The position numbers were made by a program, and so were the translations under genes. Under the pieces are notes generated by a model that saw only the letters and a list, made by a program, of their open reading frames with translations, did not search any database and was not told the DNA's origin. Below are positions 8,739 through 16,939 of a DNA stretch of 64,000 nucleotides, in pieces. Positions within the stretch are counted from its first letter, which is position 1. Every line of letters begins with the position of its first letter. This DNA comes from Natrinema sp. CBA1119 (lineage in GTDB: Archaea > Halobacteriota > Halobacteria > Halobacteriales > Natrialbaceae), in contig NZ_PDBS01000008.1 in assembly GCF_002572525.1 (NCBI RefSeq), forward strand, positions 1-64,000. The letters are read 5' to 3'.

Positions 8739-9133
8739 AGTAGAGATGCCGAAGAGATTGACACCCTCGGTGAACGTTAGCCACTCGACATCGCGGAAGT
8801 CACAGAGCTCTTCCGTGCAAATCGGGCTGAAATCGAATGGGTAAAAGGCTAACACAGCAGCGCCTTCATTGGTGTACTCTTTGAGGCTATACTCGTCGAT
8901 TGTCTCACCGTCCGTTCCTGGAAGAGTGAATGAAGGCGCTGTCTCACCGAGTTCAAGCATGTCTCGTATGAGTTTTGACTAATCCAACATAAAATGATAT
9001 GAAGTATGTGTGCTTTGTTCAGTTCGCATATGTAGTTGCCATTCAATACAGACAGAATTCAGCACAGCTATTTCACCAGAATTAATAGAGAAATAATAGG
9101 AAGGTTTACCCGTATAAGAGTTCGAGGTGAAAT

Positions 9134-9256
9134 ATGACGTTCACTGTTGAGTGCTCTCGTTGCAGTGAACCAATGGAATATCAGCCAACTACATTTGTTA
9201 CCGAAATACGTTTCCGGTGCAACAATAATGATTGTATCCGTGTGTTAGCATCCTGA
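9134..9256 (+). CDS. 40-residue zinc-ribbon-like protein
   Basis: A very short gene encodes MTFTVECSRCSEPMEYQP and ends after FRCNNNDCIRVLAS. Four cysteines (C7, C10, C29, C34) make a CxxC and a CxxxxC pair that could hold one zinc ion, like the many tiny haloarchaeal zinc-finger proteins. A strong Shine-Dalgarno-like GAGGTGA lies 3 nt before the ATG, which is unusual for this replicon and supports translation. The gene stands alone; function unknown. Confidence 0.5.
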   Translation: MTFTVECSRCSEPMEYQPTTFVTEIRFRCNNNDCIRVLAS

Positions 9257-9486
9257 GATTCCTTCTATCCCCCAAGAGAAGAAGTAGAATGATCTATTCG
9301 CACATGCAGTGTTCATATATTTCACGATAAAATGTGCCTGGATAAAGGGCCTTGAGAGGCGCCCTGATATGGTCAGGCGCCGGGGTAGTTTTAGAAGCTA
9401 AAACAGGTCTCTGACGAACTACTCGAGGACGAGTAATACTATTTGTCGCCTGTTGCTTTATTGCAGTTTCTCTCGAAGGGAAAAGC

Positions 9487-9529
9487 GTCCGTGGGGACAG
9501 GTAGGTGGTGGCTTCGAAACCCCACGGAC
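9487..9529. repeat. Perfect 10-bp inverted repeat, possible stem-loop
   Basis: GTCCGTGGGG at 9487-9496 and CCCCACGGAC at 9520-9529 can form a 10-bp GC-rich stem with a 23-nt loop. It could be the end of a decayed IS200/IS605-type element or a structured RNA; no gene lies beside it to decide. Confidence 0.45.
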
Positions 9530-9744
9530 TGCTAAAAACAGGGTGGTGGACGCTATAAACGTAACCAAACGTAAAAATCGTTCATTCCGTTATTTGATAG
9601 CAGACCTCAGTATATTTGAGATAGATAACAGTGATGACGATATCCGGAGAGTAGCGAACTTCCCTTGCGATAATCTGTTCGTAACATCGTTGTTACCAAC
9701 TTATACGGCCAACAGAGTTATTTCGGAAACGGACACAATATGAT

Positions 9745-9847
9745 GATGACGAGGGGGAATGGGTTCAGTCATTGTCTGACAGAATCCGTCCGACACGAGA
9801 CATACGGTCCCTCGTCTTCCGAGATCAAATCACGTTCCGACGTGAAG
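9745..9847. repeat. Copy A of a 103-bp dispersed repeat
   Basis: Similar over its whole length to 11601-11703, with best agreement in the right half, for example ACATACGGTCCCTCG and CACGTTCCGACGTGAAG in both. A reading frame shared by both copies reads ETYGPSPSEI-like, so the repeat may be the remains of a short coding sequence. Sequence on either side is unrelated. Confidence 0.6.
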
Positions 9848-10198
9848 CCAAACTGTCAAGATCATCGATCTCGGACCCACCCAAGTCGATACCCATTGAC
9901 ATTGGATGGGGGCTCTAACACTGGCCTCTGGCCGGCGTTTTCTCGAGATACCAAAGCATATTGGAACTATTGTTTTGTAGATAACTCAGGTATACAAATA
10001 TGCGGCAGGTGGCCATCCCCCAGATGACCCTGCCGCTATATCTTCCTTTCGACGAACTACGGACTATCTCACCACGGAGCTCAAGGAGTCTTTGGCCGAG
10101 TTCGTATCGAAGGACCCGCTGTTTCTGACGTAGTCATACATATCCAAAGAAAGATGAGGACCGTCTTAGCGCTATCCTAGCTGGTTCCAATACTTCCG

Positions 10199-10466
10199 TT
10201 ATTTCGTTGGTGGGCTCTCTTCGACTTTGACCGTTGGCTCTTCATCAAATTCAACGAGGACCCAATACCCAGCATATCGGAATTTAATCCAACCAGATCG
10301 CTTTTCCCCGTCTTGAGTCGTCGAAAACAGATTTCCAAGGGCGTCAGGATCGATACTGTCGTACAATGGAGGAAGATCTAACGAGCCTACGCCCTCTTTT
10401 TTTTTTTGAAATAATATCAATAATAGCATTAGATATGATCTTTGTTTTGGCTGGTTTCCCTCCCAT
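10199..10466 (-). pseudogene. HalOD1 gene with a frameshift in an A11 tract
   Basis: The C-terminal frame encodes LDLPPLYDSIDPDALGNLF and a beta-rich tail, a clear HalOD1 domain. The matching N-terminal helix (KIISNAIIDII, start ATG at 10466) is in another frame. The two meet in a run of eleven A residues on the coding strand (T11 at 10397-10407). With ten A residues the frame would run through as ISKKKEGVGSLDLPPLY, aligning residue by residue with the intact HalOD1 gene at 5883-6122. This may be a true frameshift, a phase-variable tract or a sequencing error in the homopolymer. Confidence 0.75.
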
Positions 10467-10590
10467 AGCAGGATTAAAACGTAATGGCATTAATAAATGG
10501 CGAAAATTGTATTTCTGACGGCTATATTGCTTGGGGATGTTTTCCGCAAGGACCATCACGGTTTTACATCCACGGTTGTTTATATCACAC

Positions 10591-10926
10591 ATGGTTTCCG
10601 TTGATGAAGTGTTAGGGCTCTTGAATGATGAGCGTCGGCGGTACACATTGTACTATCTCAAGGAGCAGAATGGGGCGGTTCACATAGACGATGTCGTGGA
10701 AGCAGTCGCAGAGATGGAAGCAGATACGGCAGCGGGAACACAGTCTGTCGACGATCTCGAGGACATCAAACTAACGCTGTACCACCAACACCTCCCAAAA
10801 ACGCGGCCACTGGAGTTTGTTCACTTCAATAGAGACAATCAGACGATCGAACTCACCGATGATCCGGCCAAATTCGATACGCTGCTTACGGTCGCAAAGG
10901 TCTTAGAACAGTCATATGACCTGTGA
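10591..10926 (+). CDS. DUF7344-type winged-helix-like regulator
   Basis: The 111-residue protein starts MVSVDEVLGLLNDERRRYTL and has the haloarchaeal DUF7344 pattern: a LNDERRRYTLYYL helix, a central acidic helix, and LYHQHLPKTRPLEFVHF near residue 75, followed by a short C-terminal helix. Members are thought to be DNA-binding, winged-helix-like proteins, usually without a known target. The ATG at 10591 is preferred because a TATA-like GTTTTACAT lies about 27 nt upstream and the codons before it do not fit the family. Confidence 0.8.
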   Translation: MVSVDEVLGLLNDERRRYTLYYLKEQNGAVHIDDVVEAVAEMEADTAAGTQSVDDLEDIKLTLYHQHLPKTRPLEFVHFNRDNQTIELTDDPAKFDTLLTVAKVLEQSYDL

Positions 10927-11013
10927 TTCAGGTGGCTACATAATTCGGTTTCAAGGAAAAATGGCCAAATGAGGGGTTCTAAAAAGGACAGTCTTTTTTG
11001 TCAATATGAAAGC

Positions 11014-11235
11014 ATGATGACTGAGACATATGAGGCGATCGTAGATGAGATCCAATCACAGAATGACCGAAAGGTGGTCTTGGTTACTGTCAAAGGGCCG
11101 GATCACCTCCCAAAACGATTCATGGAAATAACGACGAATAGAAGAGTAAAACACCTGAAGAATTTGACCGAATCGCAGGGTGACGTCCCAGGTCACAAGA
11201 TTGGACGGGTTCCGGCCCAGTACGATGAAGGCTGA
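11014..11235 (+). CDS. Small hypothetical protein
   Basis: A 73-residue protein beginning MMTETYEAIVDEIQSQ, predicted helix then strands (KVVLVTVKG). It has a basic middle and no recognised family. The ATG at 11014 lies about 30 nt after a weak AT-rich box (GTTCTAAAAAGG). It follows the DUF7344 gene on the same strand by about 90 bp. Confidence 0.45.
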   Translation: MMTETYEAIVDEIQSQNDRKVVLVTVKGPDHLPKRFMEITTNRRVKHLKNLTESQGDVPGHKIGRVPAQYDEG

Positions 11236-11730
11236 AAGATTGTATGGAACGATATCGGGGAGTAGCGCCGCACTTTTACTGTCCACCTCCGTTCAGGTCT
11301 CCCGACTGAGTGCCTCATCCCGCAGCCAGAACTGCTCGACTATATCCTAAACTTGCGCTTCGTCGCTAAAGCGAGCCTCGAAACCATTGGAGAACAGATC
11401 CACCTCCTCTCCACCGCGGGAGGGCAGGTTCCGATACTTTCGATATTGTACTGAAAACGGAATGGGGAGATACGGGGGTGCCTCCATATGTGTGGGGGAA
11501 GGGGGTCGGAGGCGTTCTATTGCCTGTGGTGATGGCCATTAACTGTTTTTGTTAGTTTCAACTATCCAATAAGTTGATGGTAGTATGGTCACAAGCAGCA
11601 GATGGCGAGGGGAGAGGATTTAGTCGTTGCCCGACAAAATCCGCCCGACTCTGAGACATACGGTCCCTCGCCTTCCGAGATCGAACCACGTTCCGACGTG
11701 AAGCTCTTCTCTCACGTAGACACTGACCTA
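11236..11730. other. 495-bp stretch of relic sequence before IS630
   Basis: A plus-strand frame without a start (11266-11463) encodes a helical fragment with PQPELLDYILNLRFVAKAS that looks protein-like but is not recognised. The 103-bp repeat copy B occupies 11601-11703. No intact gene is seen. Confidence 0.4.
11601..11703. repeat. Copy B of a 103-bp dispersed repeat
   Basis: Partner of 9745-9847, with two small compensating indels and scattered substitutions. It ends 27 bp before the IS630 element that begins at 11731. Confidence 0.6.
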
Positions 11731-12785
11731 TAGTAGACGTTAGAAATAATTGCTCAATTTAGGGATAGAGAGTTGATCAAGAGCGGTATCGATCGCTGTT
11801 GTCAGCTCAGAAAGCGAGTCGAAGAATCGGTTGCTAAGTGCTGATTGCAGCTGTCTCCAGCACTCTTCGACTGGGTTGAGTTCCGGGGAATATGCTGGTA
11901 ACGTGACGAAGGCGAGGTCGTCACGGGCCGCCAGGTCCGTGACGGCCGATGCCTGGAAATACGGTGCTCCATCGAGCACGACGATTAAATCCTCTTCGAA
12001 TTCTTTGCATAACGCGAGAATGAAATGCTTCGCGTGATCGGCGGTGACGTACTCGGTGAACCGTGAGAAGAAGCACTCGCCGTCTTCGGTAATCGCGCCA
12101 AGCAGACACGTCCAGTCGCGTTGGCCAGAAAGTTCGACGCTCGGCCGCGTGCCGCGCGGAAACCACGCGGCACGCGGCTCAACCTGGACGGATTTCTTGG
12201 TCTGATCGATGCAGACTACTGTGGCGTCCATCTCCCGCCGCTTTTTTTGAGTTCCTCGCGGAACTCTTCTGTGTCTGACTCCTCGGCTTCGGCGGCTGTA
12301 CGGCGCGGTTTGTGGTAGCTTAATCCAGCTTCTTTGAGTAACCGGCGGCAACTCGGATAGGAGTACTCGACGCCGTAGGTTTCTTCAAGAAACTCCTGGA
12401 CGAGCGCCGGCGTCCACGCCGGCGCGTCGATACCGACTTCCTCGGGAGGTTCGTGAACGGTTTGTTCAAACTCTTCTTGCTGTGTTCCTGAGAGCTTTCG
12501 TTTTCTCCCGGATCGATGAGCATCAGAGACGGCTTGCTCAAGCGGTTTGTCCGTATCGAGTCGCATGAGCCAGCTGTAGATCGTTCTTCGACCAGTGTCG
12601 TGCCACTCTGCAAGTTCGGTCTGCGTCAGGCCGTTCTTGTATGCAATCGCCGCTAACAACCGTTGTGTCGGCTTGTTTCCCTCAACCTTGCCAAGGGCGT
12701 CTTGGAGTTCTTCGACGGAGATTTCGTCGAGATGGTCCATTGTCTACAGTGACAATCTACGGGCGGAAAATTCTAACGGTTACTA
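11731..12785 (-). mobile_element. IS630-family element, copy 1
   Basis: The ends TAGTAGACGTTAGAAAT (from 11731) and, inverted, TAGTAACCGTTAGAATT (to 12785) are imperfect inverted repeats. TA dinucleotides lie outside both ends (11729-11730 and 12786-12787), as expected for the TA-targeting IS630/Tc1 group. A second, truncated copy starts at 63322. Confidence 0.85.
11740..12740 (-). CDS. IS630 transposase in two frames (A7 slippery site)
   Basis: The upstream frame (12740 down to about 12235) encodes HTH domains with LTQTELAEWHDTGRRTIYSW and stops soon after EELKKSGGRWTPQ. The downstream frame encodes the DDE core: VCIDQTKKS, VVLDGAPYF and SPELNPVEECW. They overlap at a run of seven A residues followed by G (T7 at 12242-12248). 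A -1 slip there gives LKKKRREMDATVV, the sequence read in one frame by copy 2 at 63331, which has eight A residues. The full product would be about 330 residues. Programmed frameshifting is known for some IS families; a simple indel mutation is the alternative. Confidence 0.85.
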
Positions 12786-12841
12786 TAATGTAGGCCTCGG
12801 TCGTTTTCTTGTCATCATAACTCAAGGGTTTCACTCCCATC

Positions 12842-12863
12842 GGCTCTGGTGAATCACCAGAGG
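12842..12863. repeat. Fused or collapsed IS5 terminal repeats
   Basis: GGCTCTGGTGAATC is identical to the first 14 bases of the IS5 element at 7793. It runs straight into CACCAGAGGG, close to the inverse of the same end, forming the palindrome CTCTGGTG-AAT-CACCAGAG. This looks like two IS5 ends joined after loss of the element between them. Confidence 0.5.
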
Positions 12864-12910
12864 GCGTTGGTTTAGACTATGTTAGTAGTAGTGTGAATAA
12901 GTACAATCAC

Positions 12911-14313
12911 CATTCGTCTTTAGCTAAGACTCACACCTCGGTTGCGTAGCGGTAGCGAGCGTCTCTTGTAAGATCGGTCGTTGCTGGTGGATCTTCTGTG
13001 CATCCTCAATCAACCGCTCCAGCAACGGCGGTGGCGAGTAGCCGAGGTACTCACCGAGTTCGTGGAGGATGAGCTGGGCGTGCGACCGGAAGGTCGCCGC
13101 CCAGCGTTCTGGCGGAAACACGATCTCATCATCGGCTTGCTCGGTGACCAGACCCAACAGATCACGACTCACCAGCAGTGACAGCAACGCCGCATACAGC
13201 AGAATCTCCACAACAGCCGGGTTGCTTGTGTCGAACTCATCCAGTTCGTACTGCGTCTTCAGTTCACGAAACAACGTCTCTACCTCCCACCGACACCGAT
13301 ACAGCGTTGCTAGATCAGCCGGGAGGAACTCCTCTCTCGGTAGATTCGTGATGTAGAGATGGTAGTCGTCGGCGTCCGCAACGAGGACGCCGACGACGCG
13401 GAACCGCTTCGTGTCCAGCGACCGTGTTCCGTTGTACGGCCCACGTTTGAACTCCGCTTCGACCTCAACGTCGATGTACTTCCGCGAGAGATCATCGACC
13501 ACTTCGTGGAGCTGCTTGCCCTCCAAGGGAATGGCGCGGCCGCGCCATTCCCGTAATTCTGCCGTTATCACCGGATTCGAGTTCGCTTTCAGCCGACTCA
13601 CGAAGTAGCCGTCGTTCTCATCGATCAACGCGAAGCGGCGGTACTTGAAGTACGCCAGATCGAGTAGAACCAGCCGTCCGTCCAGCCACGAACCTGTCTT
13701 GAACAGAGTGCTGTCGTGTGTTTTCTCGTCCGTCACGTCGATCCGTTCAATCGTCTTGTCGGTGGCATTGTGGAGCAGGTGGAGCTTCGCTCCAGCCTGC
13801 TCCTCGTGACGGGCTTGGAACTCATCAGAGAGGAACTCGTGCAACCGCAACACCGTTCCATCAGCGATCATTACGTCTCTGAATCGGTCGATATCAGCGT
13901 CAACAGCGTCGGGTACAGCGACCTCGTCGAGCGCGGCCTCGACGAGGTCGCGGAGATACTCCGCGAGTGTCGGCGTCAGCCGGTGATAGAACCCGCCAGA
14001 AGAGATTGGTTCGTCAGCTGTGGCGTTGTAGCAGCGTCTGAACCCAGCGAGTGTTCGGCTTTCGCCTGCGGCGAAGCCGAACACGAGCGCCCACACGAGG
14101 ACAGGAATCTGGAGCTTACCCTCTCGCTCGACCACGCCGAGTTCCTCGGCGTGCTCTTCGAGGAACTCGGAGGGAAACAGTGTAGTGAGCCGACGCATAA
14201 TTCTCGATGAGGAGGTGTCGTTGTACATACTCGTCGCCTCCTCATTCCTCTCGAAAAGTAGCCTCGATAAGCCGTCGCTGTCACGTGGTTCTCCCCTTAG
14301 CTAAAGACGGATG
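12911..14313 (-). mobile_element. ISH8-like IS4-family element, 1,403 bp
   Basis: The left end CATTCGTCTTTAGCTAAG (from 12911) matches the inverted right end, CATCCGTCTTTAGCTAAG (to 14313), at 17 of 18 positions. The length agrees with the ISH8 group of Halobacteria. The flanks (AAGTACAATCAC on the left, GGTGGTTATGTA on the right) do not repeat, so there is no target duplication. A deletion or recombination next to the element is likely. Confidence 0.9.
12924..14228 (-). CDS. IS4-family (ISH8-like) transposase
   Basis: The 434-residue transposase has the DDE residues of the IS4 family: first Asp in MIADGTVLRLHEF (about residue 120), second Asp in VLLDLAYFKYRRF (about 190), and the YREK signature YRCRWEVETLFRELK (about residues 310-324) with correct Y-x2-R-x3-E-x6-K spacing. 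It is full length and in frame. Confidence 0.95.
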   Translation of the reverse strand: MYNDTSSSRIMRRLTTLFPSEFLEEHAEELGVVEREGKLQIPVLVWALVFGFAAGESRTLAGFRRCYNATADEPISSGGFYHRLTPTLAEYLRDLVEAALDEVAVPDAVDADIDRFRDVMIADGTVLRLHEFLSDEFQARHEEQAGAKLHLLHNATDKTIERIDVTDEKTHDSTLFKTGSWLDGRLVLLDLAYFKYRRFALIDENDGYFVSRLKANSNPVITAELREWRGRAIPLEGKQLHEVVDDLSRKYIDVEVEAEFKRGPYNGTRSLDTKRFRVVGVLVADADDYHLYITNLPREEFLPADLATLYRCRWEVETLFRELKTQYELDEFDTSNPAVVEILLYAALLSLLVSRDLLGLVTEQADDEIVFPPERWAATFRSHAQLILHELGEYLGYSPPPLLERLIEDAQKIHQQRPILQETLATATQPRCES

Positions 14314-14460
14314 GGTGGTTATGTAACGTGCTCTTCGGTAGATCAATTTCCTCAGCGATATCGGTGAGCGTCCCTCCGTTTATTTGGCGAATTACGTCGA
14401 GGATACGTAACGTCCGGACCGCTCGAACCGGAGAGTCGTGCTCGTCTTTTGGTATCATAT
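14314..14460 (-). pseudogene. IclR-family regulator, 5' remnant cut by ISH8
   Basis: Only the first 49 codons remain: MIPKDEHDSPVRAVRTLRIL, then the start of the winged helix with INGGTLTDIAEEIDLPKSTLHNH. They align closely with the N-terminus of the intact IclR protein at 52837-53622. The coding sequence breaks exactly at the end of the ISH8-like element, and the rest of the gene is not found on the other side. The upstream DNA also resembles that of the intact gene. Confidence 0.88.
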
Positions 14461-15366
14461 GCCAACTAATGAGGTAGAGTCACTAAAGTCTTATCTAGCT
14501 GAATTTTCCACCTTGCCCTCTATGGATAGAACACAAGGGTAAATGGGGTCGAGACGCGTTTGTTTACTGTTTGAGTCCGATTCAGCAGAGCAGAAACTGA
14601 GTCCGTTCTTCTAACAGAAATCGACGTGTATCGGCCCAGTTAATTACAATCATATGCTTGTAAATGACCTGACTTCGACAGTGGACGACGGTCGGCCGGT
14701 CGAGATGGTTTTGCAACCCGTCGGACCCTCTACACGAGCCTGATAACCGTTTAGATCAGCATCCTTACTAAGAGAGATTTGGAAATCACACATATATACG
14801 CCATAGTTTTAAATCAATTAATGGAGAGATTTTCTAGTGCATTCACATTTGAGTCAATTCAGCGTAGATGAAACGGTGGAGAGGCCGATTTAGCGCGATT
14901 CGATACCTAGACTGCGTAATTAGCACGCACTCTCCGAAGATGCTGATTCAACGTGGTGGGATCATGATACTCACTGCTACCGTCGGCATCGTCGTCTATC
15001 ACAACTCAGTCGGCCGTCTGCATATCTCAACGCCCGGGCGCCGCAAGTTGTGTGTAGTCCGGCTACGCGAACGAGATCAAGTAGGCCGAACAGGATTGAC
15101 TGCCAGTCGACAATGAGGAAGTCAGACTCAGTACTTCACAAAGCCGGTAGTTAAGAAATCCGCTAGCTTAGTTGTGACCAACAAACAGAGACAGTGGGAA
15201 GTGAAATCCATGAGGACCAGTTCCTTAACTTTCTCGTCAACGTTCTCCCCGGCGCATTTACCCTAAACTTCAGATATAAATAATTACCCCAGTCATTATC
15301 AACCGTAGTGATTGGTGACAGGGCTTTTATTGGTATCCCATCTGGCCACCTCTGATTCCTTTTTGG
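14461..15366. other. 906-bp stretch, mostly old IclR control region
   Basis: The left part is the former upstream region of the truncated IclR gene. It shares with the 53.6-kb IclR region a promoter-like block (CTAAAGTCTTATCTAGCTGA), an element ATTCAGCAGAGCAGAAAC and a 20-bp palindrome at 14644-14663. The right part has no recognisable gene; an 82-codon plus-strand frame at 14868-15116 lacks family features and is not called. Confidence 0.5.
14644..14663. promoter_or_regulatory. Candidate IclR operator palindrome
   Basis: TTACAATCATATGCTTGTAA is a near-perfect dyad (TTACA-N2-CATATG-N2-TGTAA). It lies about 185 bp upstream of the truncated IclR start. Two similar sites lie upstream of the intact IclR gene at 53851 and 53930. 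Position and repetition suggest a binding site of these IclR regulators (inference). Confidence 0.5.
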
Positions 15367-16740
15367 ATGACTTCTCCTACCCTACATATTAAACAAGAGG
15401 ACGTTCATCTGTGGGCCATGGATCGTCACCACTGGTTACTTGCCGCGCTGATGGGAGGGATCCACTCCATTTTCCACGTCTTTATGCGGCTTATCCCAGC
15501 TTTCATTCCTGTCTTGACAGGGGCCTTGGGATATCCGCTCTGGAAGCTAGGCATGCTCGTCAGTGCCTACTTCGTCGGTTCCTCGGTCGGCTTGCTCCCG
15601 ATGGGCGAACTATCAGACCGGTACGACCGACGGATCACACTCTCGGGCGCCCTTGCGATCGTGGGACTCGGCTACCTCCTGTTTTCTGTGGCGCCTCTCG
15701 TTGGCACAGCCTTGCCCGAGACGGCAATCGCCGGCCTCGCCTTCGACGGGCCATTCGTGGTGATGGCGACCAGTATGGTCATCTCAGGTTTTGGGACCAG
15801 TGCCCATGTTCCCGTCGGCGTTCCCCTACTCACTGCCAACGCGACGGCCGACGACCGCGGAAAACTCCTTGGCATCTGGGGGGGCAGTTCGAAGATTGGC
15901 GACGCTGTTGGTCCGGCGGCCGTTGGCGTACTCATCCTCGTACTCGGCTGGCAGGCGATCCTGTTCAGTTTCGGCCTGCTTGGCCTCGTCTGCGCTGCTG
16001 GACTCTACGTGATCCTCGGCGCCTCGGGCTTCGAGACGCGACCTGTGGGAGATCAGGCTGAGAGGGACGATAATGCCGAGACCTGGGAGAGTCTGCTAGC
16101 TGACCGACGGCGATACCTCTATCCCATGCTCGTTCTCGTGGGCTACTTTGCGGCCTACAGCATCGTCGTCCAAGGTACTATCACGTTTGTCCCCGCGTTC
16201 ATCACAGATGTTTACGGATACTCGTTTAGCCTCGGCTCGATATCGTTCGGCCCGGAGTCATTCGCCGACTTTGCGCTGTCCGTGCTGCTTGTCGGCGCGG
16301 CTATCAGCCGCTTCGTCGGTGGCTATCTCGTCGACCGCTACGAGCACCGCTTAGTCCTCGTTGCAACCCTAATCATGGCTGCGGCCGCGATGTTCGTATT
16401 CTCGCTGGCTTCGCTCGGTCCGGTCGCACTTATCGTCGTATTGATTGTCTTCGGTGCCGGCCTTTGGGGCAATAGTCCTGCCCGCGACTCGTTAGTGAGC
16501 GATCTAGGTCCCGACGAGCGTGAGGGTCGGACGTTCAGCTACCTCTGGACCGCGTCGCGGGTCTTCGGCGCCCTCTCACCGACAGCGATCGGCTTTCTTG
16601 CCGGCTCAGCCGGTATCCGAAAAGGCTTCACCTATCTCTCCATCGCCACGCTCATCGCTGCATTGTTCGTCGCGTTGCTGTTCAGTAATAGGATCTACCG
16701 CGACAACGCTATCGATCCGGATGTCGCTCTTGACGACTGA
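15367..16740 (+). CDS. MFS transporter
   Basis: The 457-residue integral membrane protein has the usual twelve hydrophobic helices in two halves separated by a hydrophilic loop near residues 228-245 (DQAERDDNAETWES). The loop after helix 2 carries the MFS signature as GELSDRYDRR (about residues 80-89), and GGYLVDRYEHR repeats it in the second half. No close relative can be named. Substrate might be a carboxylate or an aromatic acid given the neighbouring catabolic genes, but export of a toxic compound is equally possible. A TATA-like TTTTATTGG lies about 35 nt upstream. Confidence 0.88.
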   Translation: MTSPTLHIKQEDVHLWAMDRHHWLLAALMGGIHSIFHVFMRLIPAFIPVLTGALGYPLWKLGMLVSAYFVGSSVGLLPMGELSDRYDRRITLSGALAIVGLGYLLFSVAPLVGTALPETAIAGLAFDGPFVVMATSMVISGFGTSAHVPVGVPLLTANATADDRGKLLGIWGGSSKIGDAVGPAAVGVLILVLGWQAILFSFGLLGLVCAAGLYVILGASGFETRPVGDQAERDDNAETWESLLADRRRYLYPMLVLVGYFAAYSIVVQGTITFVPAFITDVYGYSFSLGSISFGPESFADFALSVLLVGAAISRFVGGYLVDRYEHRLVLVATLIMAAAAMFVFSLASLGPVALIVVLIVFGAGLWGNSPARDSLVSDLGPDEREGRTFSYLWTASRVFGALSPTAIGFLAGSAGIRKGFTYLSIATLIAALFVALLFSNRIYRDNAIDPDVALDD

Positions 16741-16939
16741 CGTAGTGGCTGTGGTGTTAATTTCCCCTCGGCGGTGTCTGCTTCGCTGACCGAGTGCCGT
16801 GTATTCCCGACGGTATCTGTAGACGCCGATTCAACGGATGGTGGATTGCGTCTATATAGGTGCCTCGCTTCGTTTCTTTACCTTAAACCCATTCCGCAGT
16901 TGCAAAACCGGTATTGTAGGATAGTTCTCTTTGACAGCC

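Larger units (their letters stand above)
7526..8960 (-). pseudogene. Peroxiredoxin gene split by an IS5 insertion
   Basis: The 5' part (8960 down to 8731) encodes MLELGETAPSFTLPGTDGE and the peroxidatic Cys48 in FSPICTEELCDF, with a second Cys53. The 3' part (7792 down to 7526) encodes the remaining C-terminal half, including WEQHQNVSQRALFVIDD. Removing the IS and one copy of the 8-bp duplication rejoins the frame exactly (GISTDSA-YSHRAFINEHD) to give about 162 residues, a normal AhpC/TSA (BCP-like) peroxiredoxin. No other damage is visible, so the insertion is probably recent. The intact enzyme would reduce hydroperoxides. Confidence 0.9.
9257..10198. other. 942-bp stretch with decayed sequence
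   Basis: No convincing intact gene is seen. It contains a perfect 10-bp inverted repeat (9487-9496 with 9520-9529), a 103-bp segment repeated at 11601, and a frame without a start (about 9970-10134) encoding a helical fragment with TELKESLAEFVSKDPLFLT. These look like relics of mobile or lost genes. Confidence 0.45.

Noticed and set aside
9487-9529. Riboswitch or TnpB guide RNA
   Set aside because: The stem is clean but no tnpB, tnpA or downstream gene is next to it, so only an inverted repeat is reported.
9453-9743. 96-codon plus-strand frame
   Set aside because: It crosses the 10-bp inverted repeat, is basic and shows no family features; it looks like random opening in decayed sequence.
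12911-14313. Target duplication of the ISH8-like element
   Set aside because: The 10-12 bases on either side differ, so none is claimed.
14868-15116. 82-codon plus-strand frame
   Set aside because: No recognisable fold, basic in an acidic proteome, and no promoter or ribosome-binding site was seen.
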